Part shown: positions 33,905-43,188 of the stretch, piece by piece
Layout of the letters: each line of letters opens with the position of its first letter
How positions within the stretch are numbered: the first letter of the stretch is position 1
NCBI GenBank assembly: GCA_937920495.1
Contig: CALEUQ010000026.1
Location: 1-58,967 of the forward strand
Reading direction: 5' to 3'
DNA: 58,967 nt
Source: an uncultured bacterium
GTDB taxonomy: Bacteria > Spirochaetota > UBA4802 > UB4802
The notes under the pieces: model-generated
What the model saw: the letters and a program-made list of their open reading frames with translations, nothing else
The model's database searches: none
What the model was told of the DNA's origin: nothing
Program-made: the position numbers and the translations under genes

Positions 33905-34966
33905 ATGAGAAAATTACGCATTATAGTATGCATTTGTGTACTTATGCTATCTGGAACAGTTTATGCCAGACCTACTGTTGCATTTGGGTATTTAGCAAAC
34001 AAAAGCGGTAATCCAAATTTTAATTACATGGAGATCATCTTCCCAAATTCTTTTGCGTCTTCTTTTGAAGCAGAGTATGATTGTAAGGTAGTTAAGCCAC
34101 TTAAATTAAATGAACTACTGGAAAAAAAGCAATTAACATTACAAAAATATTATCAAGATCATGAATTGCCCCAAATAACAAAAACAATAGGTTGTGACCT
34201 CTTTGTATTTGGATACTTTATACCATTGCCGGATAATACTATAAAGATTGTTTTGACATTATACGAAAGCGGTTCCAATCAGATTTTCACATTTACCAAT
34301 ATTGGTAGAATGGAAACAGAGATTTTCAAAATTATTGATAGAATAACCCTTGTGGTATTTGATTTCTTTGAAAAGAATGGCTTTTTTATGGCAAAACCTA
34401 TTATGCCAGGCAGTTCTGTTGGGCTTATTACAAACTTAAGCCCAACAGAACTCAATGTTATATATGCTGAATTTCTCAAAGCCGGGTATTCTGTTATTGC
34501 AATACAGGGTAATGAATTGGATTGTTACTATGCATGCGATAATAAGATTATGAGTTATTTTCAGTATATCACTACAGATGCCAACTCATATGATATAATC
34601 ACAGATTGGAGCAAATTTACAATGACGCTGGGAAGATGGGAGGGCAAAAAAAAGCAAGAATGGCAGGAAGATCTAAGAAAAATATATGATGTGTACGACC
34701 GCAACTATAAAGTTTTGAAAAATACCGCACTGGAAAAATACAAAAATGTATACCCCATGTGTGATTATTTACTTTTTGCTGTGTTTGATTCTTCACGTAA
34801 AAGCTGCTGGATACGTGCTATAGACGTAAAGACAAAACAATTAATATTAATGCATCCCAATATAGTGGCATCAGGCTTGAACACAGATCTAGAGAAAACA
34901 ACCCGCCAGCTTATAACGGTTATTCAGACACCAACAGCTCTTCCGCAGAAATCAAAGAAGAAATAA
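33905..34966 (+). CDS. Exported two-domain protein, FlgO/CsgG-like N-terminal half
   Basis: A 353-residue protein with a signal peptide (ends VYA, about residue 19). The first 150 residues (RPTVAFGYLANKSGNPNFNYME, TIGCDLFVFGYF) have the look of CsgG/FlgO/TolB-N type surface proteins that use an alpha-beta nucleotide-like fold. The second half, from SVGLITNLSP, is similar to the lipoprotein encoded just upstream. It begins 11 bases after that stop without a strong ribosome site, so coupling is likely. A role in outer-surface assembly or in forming a periplasmic complex is plausible but not shown. Confidence 0.65.
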   Translation: MRKLRIIVCICVLMLSGTVYARPTVAFGYLANKSGNPNFNYMEIIFPNSFASSFEAEYDCKVVKPLKLNELLEKKQLTLQKYYQDHELPQITKTIGCDLFVFGYFIPLPDNTIKIVLTLYESGSNQIFTFTNIGRMETEIFKIIDRITLVVFDFFEKNGFFMAKPIMPGSSVGLITNLSPTELNVIYAEFLKAGYSVIAIQGNELDCYYACDNKIMSYFQYITTDANSYDIITDWSKFTMTLGRWEGKKKQEWQEDLRKIYDVYDRNYKVLKNTALEKYKNVYPMCDYLLFAVFDSSRKSCWIRAIDVKTKQLILMHPNIVASGLNTDLEKTTRQLITVIQTPTALPQKSKKK

Positions 34967-34973
34967 CACACAA

Positions 34974-35552
34974 TTATTCGTAATTACTGGATAACGATCT
35001 GTTCTTGCCCCATACAGTAAAGCGAACTCCCACCAAAAACTGAAATCCGCCAATACTTGCATCTTTAAGATCAGTTGTATACATTGATCTTGAATAGCCA
35101 ATTTCAATAAATGGTGTTACCCACTGTGTAAGTATCCACTGAGTACCTAACCACAAACCGTAGCCAATACCTGTTTCTTCTAAATCTTTAAGCCCAGGTA
35201 CATCATTCTTTGGACTGATTTCTGTGCGGGATACTCCTACAGCGGCACTTAAGGAAATGGCAACGGGAAATTGCTGAATATAATAAAGATACTCACCTCC
35301 CAGCAGTCCCTGTATTTGGATATATTCAATTTCATTAATTGTGTTTGGATCCTCTGTTGTAGAAGATACTGTTGATCGTAAAACAACGTTGATATCGTCT
35401 CTGATGCTTGTTGCTATTTTGAGACCAAACCCACTCTGGCTTTTTGCATCGCCAGTGTTATTAAGAATGAACATGCCATCAACATACGTATTAGCCAATG
35501 CTATAGTGGTGCTTGTACATATCGTAAGTATAGTTATAATTATTCGTTTCAC
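34974..35552 (-). CDS. Small outer membrane beta-barrel protein
   Basis: A 192-residue exported protein with a signal peptide ending TIALA (about residue 20). The mature part alternates short amphipathic strands and turns (QSGFGLKIATSIRDDINVVLRSTVSS, GGFQFLVGVRFTVWG), consistent with an eight-stranded barrel of the OmpW/OprF-N kind. The VGVRFTVWGK segment just before the C-terminus would be the last strand. The stop lies eight bases from that of the convergent gene. Function not known. Confidence 0.75.
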   Translation of the reverse strand: MKRIIITILTICTSTTIALANTYVDGMFILNNTGDAKSQSGFGLKIATSIRDDINVVLRSTVSSTTEDPNTINEIEYIQIQGLLGGEYLYYIQQFPVAISLSAAVGVSRTEISPKNDVPGLKDLEETGIGYGLWLGTQWILTQWVTPFIEIGYSRSMYTTDLKDASIGGFQFLVGVRFTVWGKNRSLSSNYE

Positions 35553-35604
35553 AGTAACCTCCGTGAATAATAATGGCTTTATAGAAAAAATTATTTATTA
35601 ATAA

Positions 35605-35612
35605 CTATCGCC
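35605..35612 (-). repeat. GGCGATAG motif, intergenic
   Basis: The plus strand reads AATAACTATCGCCCAC, upstream of the small beta-barrel gene. Confidence 0.7.
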
Positions 35613-35736
35613 CACATTTATCTTGTATAAAGTGTACAGTAAGTAATATATTCATGTCAATAGAAAAATTGAAATTATACTGTTCTTTGTAATGTTATTT
35701 GATATCTATAATACCTTAGATTGTCAAAAAAGATAT

Positions 35737-35765
35737 ACCCCCTTGCCGCCAAAGGCGGCGGGGGT
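35737..35765. repeat. GC-rich palindromic repeat, copy 3
   Basis: ACCCCC-TT-GCCGCC, AAA, GGCGGCGGGGGT gives a stem of twelve pairs with a two-base bulge. GC-rich in a very AT-rich gap of about 370 bases that otherwise holds nothing I recognise. Confidence 0.75.
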
Positions 35766-35922
35766 GTACAAAATGTTTGTTATTATCACAAATTTGATTT
35801 AAGGAATAAATCGTGAATAAATGATAAAAATTACTTGATTACAAAGGATAGATAATACATTTAATATATTATCATTTTTATTCGAAATTATAAATATAGT
35901 TTATATAAAGGTAATGATTATA

Positions 35923-37590
35923 ATGAAAAAAATAACAGTAGTATCATTACTCATTGTTATATTGACATGTGCAGTATCTTTTGTGTATGCACAACAAGCT
36001 GACATTATCGCCACAATTATAAGTGAGGAGCAAGACAAAGAGCGTGTGGACCAGCTGCAGCAGATGCTGCAGTTTATGGATAATCTATATGATAATCTGC
36101 ACAATAGGGTAAAGAATGGTGAAAAGATAGTCATATTTTTTGACCCTGCACATGGTATTGATGATGACGGAAAGTGGGAAGGCGAAAAAACAGGAAGGTT
36201 AAGCTGCACAGGATTGCCCGAGGAACACTACTCGCTGTTAATTTCACGTAAGCTCTACCAGCTTTTAAAGAAAAATCCATATATACAGGTGGTAAGCACA
36301 CAGGATTATATTGATGCCCTTGAAGGCAAGACTGATACGTATAACAATATTACCTTCAGGGAAACGGTAGAACTTGCAAAGAATGCAAAGGCTGTTCTTG
36401 TTATTTCAGAACATCTTAACAATACGGCTTCAATATTTAAAGCATACGGGCTTGCAAACGTAAAAGGTATACATATTACATACAGCAACGGTAAGGCATA
36501 CTTAACCCATATACGGGAAGAACATAAAGGCTTTTTGACACTGTATAATAAATTTGATGCCAGTGGTTTTTCGTATATGGTGGCAAGCAAGGTTAAAGCA
36601 AAGCTAATGGCGTACAATTTGCGTGTTAACAGCTGGAACTATGGCACGGTAGCTGATGATCGGTTTACCTACTTTGTCAATTATCCCATATCCGTGATCT
36701 TTGAATCAGGCTTTATATCAAATCCCGAAGATGAAGCACTATTAAGTAATCCCGAGTATCAGAAGCTCATTGCACAATCACATTATGAGGCAATACTTGA
36801 AACCATTGCAGTGACATTTGGTGTTGATATATCCGGGTTCTTTAGTCCGCGTATTGTTGATGGTGTTAACCCAGCACGGAATCTGCTATTACTTAAATTG
36901 TCGCGCATTGCCTGTTATTACATCTCTAAGAATGATACTGACAAAGGTACACATGTTTTATCACTCCTGCTCAAAGAATGTGATCCGGCAAAGGATGCTG
37001 CAATTATAGAAAATATACAGGATATGAAATACCGTATTCAACGTTCAAAGGAGTTATATGCAAAAGCTTTAGCCCTGAAAAAAAAGGGGAAGATGCAAAA
37101 GGCCCGCTACTGTATGCGAAAAGCAATAAGCCTGATCAGCAGGTCACCTGTGTTTTACGAGATGCGCAAAACATATCGTGCTGAATATAAAGGATTGAAG
37201 GAAATAATAGAACAAAAATCAGTTGCCAGTACTTACTCCGCGCCCGACAGGGTGGTTAATCCTTTAGTTTCACGCATTACTACACCTGTACTGGTGGTCA
37301 TTGAACAACATATGACGCCGCAGGAGGCAATATATAATGCCCTGCAGTGCGATGAAGCATTGTTAAAAAAAATTTCAAGCCAGTTTATGCAAGCACACAT
37401 AAAAGTTGGCAAAAAAAGATTTGAAAAACCACAGGGAGAAGGTATATACATAGTACAGCTTACAGCAAAAGGCAACGTTAAGAATGTAAAGCGTGTTGCT
37501 ATTGTAAAACTTGATCCATATAAATATCAAAACCAGATGTATTTGAAGAATTCTTATTGTGCGCCAAAAGAAAGAAATAAATCATTATAA
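35923..37590 (+). CDS. N-acetylmuramoyl-L-alanine amidase (Amidase_3) with C-terminal extension
   Basis: About 555 residues. A signal peptide ending FVYAQ precedes an Amidase_3 catalytic domain that cuts the peptide from peptidoglycan glycan strands. The zinc and catalytic motifs appear as IFFDPAHGIDDDG (first His), EEHYSLLISRKL (Glu), VISEHLNNT (second His, where SIHAN is usual) and FESGFISNPEDEALL (catalytic Glu). The second half, with Lys-rich helices and a long low-similarity tail, is unusual for the family. ATG 35923 lies 11 bases after AAAGG; ATG 35914 is too close to it. The 3' end overlaps the next gene by 32 bases. Confidence 0.85.
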   Translation: MKKITVVSLLIVILTCAVSFVYAQQADIIATIISEEQDKERVDQLQQMLQFMDNLYDNLHNRVKNGEKIVIFFDPAHGIDDDGKWEGEKTGRLSCTGLPEEHYSLLISRKLYQLLKKNPYIQVVSTQDYIDALEGKTDTYNNITFRETVELAKNAKAVLVISEHLNNTASIFKAYGLANVKGIHITYSNGKAYLTHIREEHKGFLTLYNKFDASGFSYMVASKVKAKLMAYNLRVNSWNYGTVADDRFTYFVNYPISVIFESGFISNPEDEALLSNPEYQKLIAQSHYEAILETIAVTFGVDISGFFSPRIVDGVNPARNLLLLKLSRIACYYISKNDTDKGTHVLSLLLKECDPAKDAAIIENIQDMKYRIQRSKELYAKALALKKKGKMQKARYCMRKAISLISRSPVFYEMRKTYRAEYKGLKEIIEQKSVASTYSAPDRVVNPLVSRITTPVLVVIEQHMTPQEAIYNALQCDEALLKKISSQFMQAHIKVGKKRFEKPQGEGIYIVQLTAKGNVKNVKRVAIVKLDPYKYQNQMYLKNSYCAPKERNKSL

Positions 37591-38521
37591 ATATGGCAAG
37601 TGGTATGGCAAGCCATACCACTTCTTTGGCGATTATCTTTATCACAAATACAATGCAAAGATCCTGAAACTTACTATAAATGCTAATCTTGGTTGTCCAA
37701 ACCGTGATGGTACTATTGGTAGCAGTGGATGCATTTTCTGCTCTGAGGGCTCAGCTTCGCCTACTGCAGCAGGCAGCCTGTCAATTCACAAGCAGATGCA
37801 GGCGGCCATTGATGGATTTAATCGTGGTTTGTATACTCCAAAATATATTGCGTATTTTCAGGCATTCACCAATACATACGCAACGGCGGATGTGTTGAAA
37901 AAACTGTATGATTCTGCCATTGCGTTTGGCAATGTAGTAGGGCTTATGATAGGTACCCGCCCTGATTGCCTGCCGGATGATATACTGGATGTAATAGCCG
38001 GTTATAAAAAAAACAATTTTGAGCTGTGGCTTGAGATTGGCATGCAGAGTATGCACGATAGAAGTTTACAATTCTTACAGCGTGGGCACACACATGCACA
38101 CACCGTGAGCGCCATAAATAGGGCACGCGAGCGTGGTATCCCGGTCTGTGTTCATATCATACTTGGGATACCAAACGAAAGCTGGTATGATATGATGTCC
38201 ACTGCAATTGAAATAAGCAGGCTCCCGGTACAGGGTGTTAAGATACATCATCTTCATGTTATCAAAGGTACACCACTGGAAGTGTTGTATAATAAAGGCC
38301 AGGTGCCGCTGTTGTCGTGTAAACAGTATGTATCCTACACGTGCGATTTTATAGAACGCCTAAGAGGCGATATCATCATTCACCGGCTGCTTGGCGACCA
38401 ACCTAAAGATATGTTGATAGCACCTGCATGGGGATTGCATAAAGGTACGGTGCTAAAGGCAATAGAAGATGAATTGCTACGTCGCGGTACATTTCAGGGT
38501 TTTTTGTGCGATAGTTACTGA
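37559..38521 (+). CDS. Radical SAM protein of the YhcC (TIGR01212) family
   Basis: A 320-residue radical SAM protein. The 4Fe-4S motif has the characteristic wide spacing, Cys46-x11-Cys58-x2-Cys61 in GCPNRDGTIGSSGCIFC. The family signature FFGDYLYHKYNAKILKLTINANLGCPNRD at the N-terminus and HHLHVIKGTPLEVLY, LGDQPKDMLIAP at the C-terminus fit the YhcC group, whose substrate is not established. The start is a GTG inside the amidase gene; translation coupling is likely. Full-length and intact. Confidence 0.92.
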   Translation: MRQKKEINHYKYGKWYGKPYHFFGDYLYHKYNAKILKLTINANLGCPNRDGTIGSSGCIFCSEGSASPTAAGSLSIHKQMQAAIDGFNRGLYTPKYIAYFQAFTNTYATADVLKKLYDSAIAFGNVVGLMIGTRPDCLPDDILDVIAGYKKNNFELWLEIGMQSMHDRSLQFLQRGHTHAHTVSAINRARERGIPVCVHIILGIPNESWYDMMSTAIEISRLPVQGVKIHHLHVIKGTPLEVLYNKGQVPLLSCKQYVSYTCDFIERLRGDIIIHRLLGDQPKDMLIAPAWGLHKGTVLKAIEDELLRRGTFQGFLCDSY

Positions 38522-38687
38522 TGATTTTGTGATTGCATTTTTATGTAATGTTATAATAAACAATATAATGATATTTTGAATAATGTTTTGATGAGAATAT
38601 TTTAAATTTCAATTAGAAGGATGGATTACGAATCAACTTGGGAATGACTGTAGTGAGATTCTATTTTTATAGAAAGGGAGAAACACC

Positions 38688-39476
38688 ATGAATTTACGAC
38701 CTGACACTTATGCGCGTTCAACGTTAGAACGTTATACAGGTTCTGCAATTGATGATTTTGGCTCATATATCATATTGTGCAATTTCCAGAGGTATGTGGA
38801 CGATTTTGCATCAATGACCGGTGCAAAAGTTAGTGCGGGATACTGGAGCTGTGCACATAGCCGTGAGCGCAATATATCAATAATAAATTTTGGTGTTGGT
38901 TCTCCTTCTGCAGGTATTGTTGTCCATTGTTTATCGTATCTTGATAACATTCAGACAGTGCTAATGTTAGGGATGTGTGGTGGGATAGATGACAACCTGC
39001 AGGTTGGTGATTTTTTGATACCCACAGCAAGTGTACGGGATGAGGGAACAAGCATTCATTATATACCAAAAGATGTCCCTGCCCAGCCCAGTTTCTGGAT
39101 TAATAGAATCTGTGAAAAGGTTATTACAAAAGAAACAGGGGTTGCACCCAAGACTGGCATAATGCTCACTACCGATTACCGTATGTGGGAGTTTGACAAT
39201 GAATTTATTGAGTATATCCTGAAACACAGGATACTTGCAATAGATATGGAAATAGCCACATTATTTGCTGTAGCGTATGCAATGAATGTTCCTATAGGTG
39301 CTATTATGCTCATATCTGACCTGCCATTAAAAAAAGGTGGCATCAAGAGTAAAGAAAGTGCAAGCCTGATATTCAATGCTTTTACGCAAAAGCATCTCCA
39401 ATTAGGGATTGCAGTGATTGAAAATATTCAGCAGAAAAGTGGTGAGGGAATAACAAGATTACGTAGCGAGTGGTAA
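38688..39476 (+). CDS. amn: AMP nucleosidase, phosphorylase superfamily
   Basis: A 262-residue enzyme that probably hydrolyses AMP to adenine and ribose-5-phosphate. The fold is of the nucleoside phosphorylase superfamily: FGVGSPSAGIVVHCLSY, MLGMCGGIDDNLQVGDFLIP and AIDMEIATLFAVAYAMNVPIGAIMLISDLPL, the last being the substrate and catalytic Asp region. This is the short form without the regulatory N-terminal domain of the E. coli enzyme. GGGAGAA precedes the ATG. It may salvage purines; nothing in the flanks links it to another pathway. Confidence 0.82.
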   Translation: MNLRPDTYARSTLERYTGSAIDDFGSYIILCNFQRYVDDFASMTGAKVSAGYWSCAHSRERNISIINFGVGSPSAGIVVHCLSYLDNIQTVLMLGMCGGIDDNLQVGDFLIPTASVRDEGTSIHYIPKDVPAQPSFWINRICEKVITKETGVAPKTGIMLTTDYRMWEFDNEFIEYILKHRILAIDMEIATLFAVAYAMNVPIGAIMLISDLPLKKGGIKSKESASLIFNAFTQKHLQLGIAVIENIQQKSGEGITRLRSEW

Positions 39477-39515
39477 TTATTTTACTTGACGCAATAATGT
39501 GTAAATGATTACATT

Positions 39516-40016
39516 ATGTGTATGAATGTGAGTAGAATATTTTGTATCTTTATTATCTGTGTTTCAATAGGATGTGCATCAGCACCTATACCTGTCACTC
39601 ACACACCTGAAGAAGCTGCAGATGCGATAGCTAACCAGTTGATACCGGTGTTACAGAATCTGGCAAAACAAATAAATCCAACCATAGCAATAATCCCCTT
39701 TGGAGGACCTAAAGGCAAGCCAACCCCCTTTGGAAGGAAGATGGCTGCTTTATTGCAATCAAAAATTATTTCAAAGAATTGGCAATTAATTGAAAGAGAA
39801 CAAATAGACAAAATATTAAATGAGCAACATCTTACCACAACAGGTGTAGTTAAAGAAAATGATTACATACACGCTGGCACTGTGGCGGGCGCTGACTTTA
39901 TAATTGTGGGAACCACCTACTATGGCAAAAAAGCACTGGTTTCAGTAAAGATCGTAAATGTACGTACATCAACTGTTGAGGGCATTGCACAAACGTATAT
40001 CACCTTTGAGAAATAA
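39516..40016 (+). CDS. FlgO/CsgG-like lipoprotein
   Basis: A 166-residue lipoprotein (lipobox SIGC, Cys20). The mature domain (PTIAIIPFGGPKGKPTPFGRKMAALLQSKIISKNWQLIEREQIDKIL, GADFIIVGTTY) matches FlgO/CsgG-type outer membrane assembly proteins. It is related in fold to the N-terminal half of the 33905 gene. The ATG at 39516 or at 39522 may be used; neither has a clear ribosome site. Likely an outer membrane accessory protein with no known target here. Confidence 0.75.
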   Translation: MCMNVSRIFCIFIICVSIGCASAPIPVTHTPEEAADAIANQLIPVLQNLAKQINPTIAIIPFGGPKGKPTPFGRKMAALLQSKIISKNWQLIEREQIDKILNEQHLTTTGVVKENDYIHAGTVAGADFIIVGTTYYGKKALVSVKIVNVRTSTVEGIAQTYITFEK

Positions 40017-40164
40017 GGTAACTTATAAATAATAATACGTTTGTTTCTTTTTGGGCATATATAAAATGCACTGCTTTCTTTTTATTGGATTTTAAAATGA
40101 TAAAAAGGTTTTTAGATATGTCCATAAATATTTACTATAACATTCCTAAAGGCGGGAGGGTATT

Positions 40165-40671
40165 ATGCAGAATATAACGATTACTGCACATGGAAATCCG
40201 CTCACACTTGAGGGGCATATGCCTGAAGTGGGTGACAGAGCACATGATTTTACAGTATTGGATGCAAATTTTGCACCTGTGACCCTTTTGGATTTTAAAG
40301 GTAAAATTGTTATTATCAGTGCAGTCCCTTCTCTGGATACTTCCGTGTGTCAGTTACAGACAACCAGATTCAATCAGGAAGCTGGTGCACTTAATGCTGT
40401 GGTGCTGACCATAAGTATGGATTTGCCATTTGCTCAGAAGCGTTTCTGCGAATCATTTAATGTGCACAATATAAAAACGTTATCCGATTTCAAAGATAAA
40501 AGCTTCAGTTTAAGTTATGGTATTTACATAAGGGAATTGGGATTAATTGCCCGTTCGGTATGGATTATAGATAAAAACGGAACAATTACCTACCGCCAGA
40601 TTGTGCCTGATATTGCGCAAGAGCCTGATTACGATGATGTGTTAAAGGCTGCCAGAGTGTTAGGTGCGTAA
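40165..40671 (+). CDS. tpx: Thiol peroxidase
   Basis: A 168-residue atypical 2-Cys peroxiredoxin that reduces hydrogen peroxide and organic peroxides with thioredoxin. The peroxidatic Cys62 is in PSLDTSVCQLQT and the resolving Cys95 in KRFCESFNV, the same places as Tpx of other bacteria. The start is ATG 40165 after GGGAGGG. It stands alone, followed by a strong terminator-like hairpin. The small thioredoxins at 14568 and 15025 are possible partners in this genome. Confidence 0.95.
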   Translation: MQNITITAHGNPLTLEGHMPEVGDRAHDFTVLDANFAPVTLLDFKGKIVIISAVPSLDTSVCQLQTTRFNQEAGALNAVVLTISMDLPFAQKRFCESFNVHNIKTLSDFKDKSFSLSYGIYIRELGLIARSVWIIDKNGTITYRQIVPDIAQEPDYDDVLKAARVLGA

Positions 40672-40680
40672 CGTTAATAA

Positions 40681-40770
40681 AAGTGAGATTGCTTCAGCAC
40701 TTCCTACCACGCAATGACTGATACACAGTACAGCCATTGCGATTGGTAGCGAAGTAATCTTGCTTTTTTT
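40681..40770 (+). terminator. Long imperfect hairpin with T tract after tpx
   Basis: An outer stem pairs AAGTGAGATTGCTTC (40681-40695) with GAAGTAATCTTGC (40751-40763), and an inner stem pairs CTACCACGCAATG with CATTGCGATTGGTAG. It is followed by TTTTTTT. The GAGATTGCTTC...GCAATGAC layout is that of a dispersed intergenic repeat seen in many bacterial genomes, so the terminator may be an inserted repeat. Confidence 0.7.
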
Positions 40771-40791
40771 AAAAAGCCATCTATGTACACT

Positions 40792-43188
40792 TTAGGGCAC
40801 CAATGTCATAATGAATGAAGCTTTCCTCTGTATTATTTCAGCGTCAATATAGTCATTGTGATACTTCATGCCAACATACAATGGTGTTTGATCGCAATAG
40901 TATGGACTTGCGGTATGGCCACTGGTTCCTGTGGGAATAACCGTTAATGATTCGTTCAGATTGTGCATGGGGAATATGTGCCGTTCTGACGCGCCATCTG
41001 TTATTACAAATGGATTGGTTAGCTTATAGGAGTATGGGCACACTGTGTGAAAACTTCCGCCAACAGGATAAGGGCCACGGTTATATCTAAACAGCCAGTC
41101 TAAAAGCTTTACTTCGCCAAGCGGATGTTTTAATACCAGCTTGTGCGCCTTTCCCCATTTCCATTGTAAAGGATTATTGCCAAACTCATCCTTAAGAGAT
41201 GATACTGCATCTTTAAGCGATTTGGCAATCATATCATTGAATGTTTCTTTTGCTGATGTAGACACATCATCACACCATATAGAATCCTTATTAATACGTA
41301 TTGTGTCAATAAAAAGATTCACGAGCACTTTTTCTTTTGCTAATTCAGTGTAAATCTCATCGCCTAACTCATCATGGAAAATGTTGTATGTAAGTTTAAT
41401 GTAAAATGTATCAAATAATGTAGCGGCACTGCTGTCAACGCTGTAGCTGCAATCCCACTCTTTAAGCATAGAGTAAATGTCATTCAATGAATCTTTCAAG
41501 GAACTATCGCCCTCTATTGTTTGTACAAGCAGTGGTTTCCAGGTTGCTGCTAATTCTGAAACCTGATCAGTTTGAATTGCTTTGAAGTCATTAACTGATA
41601 ACTTATCTTTTTGCTTTAATAGTTTGGTGATTCGGTTATAACGCCATGGCATATCAAACCAGTAGCTGATATAATAGGGGTATTTTTCCATGAGTGTTTT
41701 ATTGTTTGCTGATGCCACATATCCTTCTTTAGGATTATATACATGGGGTTGCCGTTCAAATGGGACAATACCTTTCCAATCATACTCATCTGTCCATCCA
41801 GGATATACCATCATGGGAGTGCCCTTACGAATAGGTATTCCCACTGCGCAATATAATCCAATATTGCCATTTACATCAGCATAGACAATATTCTGACTTA
41901 CCGAACGAAAATGGCGAATAGCATTAGTAAAATCATTCCAGTTACGAGCCCTGTTGAGCATATACACAGTTAAAAGCTCATTGCTTGGCTCATTGCCCAT
42001 CCACCGCATGGATATAACATCATCCATTTTTTTGAAATCAGTCACCACAGGACCACGATGAGTGAAAAGAATTTCTTTTGTGACCAATTGGCCGCCTTTG
42101 ATTTTTATTTCTTCCTTTACTACAGTAAAGTTTTTCCATTGCCCATTAAACTGGTATTGTAGTTTGTTTGTGGGGTTTACCTTTTCAAGATAAAAATCCA
42201 TGTCATCAACCATCACATTGGTCATGCCCCACGCTATATGTTCATTGTGCCCGCACACCACACATGGTTCGCCTGGTATTGCAACTCCAGTAACATTAAG
42301 TTTCCCTTCAATTACCTGATGCATCTGGTACCATATACCGGGTATGAACAACCCTAAGTGCATGTCATTTGCTAAAATTGGTTTGCCAGTCACACTTTTT
42401 TTACCAGCCACTGCCCAGTTATTGCTTGCGGAAAAAATTCCAGCACCTATACGGGCAAGTTTCTGTGTTGCGTTAAGGATAGTGTTGGATAGATCGGGTA
42501 TATGTTCTGCTTTGGCAAATGATGGGTAGATGACATCAGTAATATGTTTTACATCAGGCGTTAAAGCCTTTGCATGATCAGCGTCAACCTTTTTAAAGAT
42601 TTTATAAAGCACTGTTTCAGTAGTCCAGGGCATTGTAAGATCCCATGCCATATACCCAATTAAATTGACCGAGTCTTCAACTTTCCAGTTTTCTGGTGTA
42701 TAGCCTAAAATCTTAAATTCCAGCGGAAGGTTATTTGCATGAAGTTGTAAATACTGATTGACACCATCAGCAAATGCCTGCAGATGGGAAATGACAGTTG
42801 GATCCGTGTGGGCTATTACATATTTTGATTTTTTTGTAATCTGCAACGCACGCATAAGCACATCAGTATCCACCATATCCTTGCCAAAAATTTCTGATAA
42901 CCTGCCAGTGGTAACGCGACGCAGTAAATCCATCTGCCACATCCTATCCTGTGCCATGACAAAACCTGTAGCTAAATACAGGTCTTTTTCATTTTTTGCA
43001 TAGATGTGGGGGATGCCGTATTCATCCCGGTACACGTTAACATTTTGAGAAAGCCCCTTGAGTTTAAGCTGACCTGAATACCGGGGCAATCCTGATTTTG
43101 CCAGATTATTGATATACAAAAATACAGCTATTGCCAGAAACAGTACCAGGATAATCAAACCAAAAATTATTTTCTTCCCTCTGTTCAT
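40792..43188 (-). CDS. Penicillin acylase family N-terminal nucleophile hydrolase
   Basis: A 798-residue amidohydrolase of the penicillin acylase (S45) family, which includes acylhomoserine lactone acylases. An N-terminal hydrophobic anchor (about residues 8-26) places it outside the cytoplasmic membrane. The precursor should be cut before the nucleophile Ser255 in FSASNNWAVAGKKS, the usual alpha/beta junction. GIPHIYAKNEKDLYLATGFVMAQDR and WTDEYDWKGIVPFERQP are family hallmarks. ATG 43188 has GGAGG ahead; the frame is open a few codons further. Substrate may be a lactone signal or cell-wall amide, which the sequence does not resolve. Bears an exact GGCGATAG motif. Confidence 0.92.
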   Translation of the reverse strand: MNRGKKIIFGLIILVLFLAIAVFLYINNLAKSGLPRYSGQLKLKGLSQNVNVYRDEYGIPHIYAKNEKDLYLATGFVMAQDRMWQMDLLRRVTTGRLSEIFGKDMVDTDVLMRALQITKKSKYVIAHTDPTVISHLQAFADGVNQYLQLHANNLPLEFKILGYTPENWKVEDSVNLIGYMAWDLTMPWTTETVLYKIFKKVDADHAKALTPDVKHITDVIYPSFAKAEHIPDLSNTILNATQKLARIGAGIFSASNNWAVAGKKSVTGKPILANDMHLGLFIPGIWYQMHQVIEGKLNVTGVAIPGEPCVVCGHNEHIAWGMTNVMVDDMDFYLEKVNPTNKLQYQFNGQWKNFTVVKEEIKIKGGQLVTKEILFTHRGPVVTDFKKMDDVISMRWMGNEPSNELLTVYMLNRARNWNDFTNAIRHFRSVSQNIVYADVNGNIGLYCAVGIPIRKGTPMMVYPGWTDEYDWKGIVPFERQPHVYNPKEGYVASANNKTLMEKYPYYISYWFDMPWRYNRITKLLKQKDKLSVNDFKAIQTDQVSELAATWKPLLVQTIEGDSSLKDSLNDIYSMLKEWDCSYSVDSSAATLFDTFYIKLTYNIFHDELGDEIYTELAKEKVLVNLFIDTIRINKDSIWCDDVSTSAKETFNDMIAKSLKDAVSSLKDEFGNNPLQWKWGKAHKLVLKHPLGEVKLLDWLFRYNRGPYPVGGSFHTVCPYSYKLTNPFVITDGASERHIFPMHNLNESLTVIPTGTSGHTASPYYCDQTPLYVGMKYHNDYIDAEIIQRKASFIMTLVP

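Noticed and set aside
39486..39515. Promoter TTGACG with TACATT just before the 39516 lipoprotein
   Set aside because: The -10 would abut the ATG, leaving no leader; only a leaderless start at 39522 would allow it.
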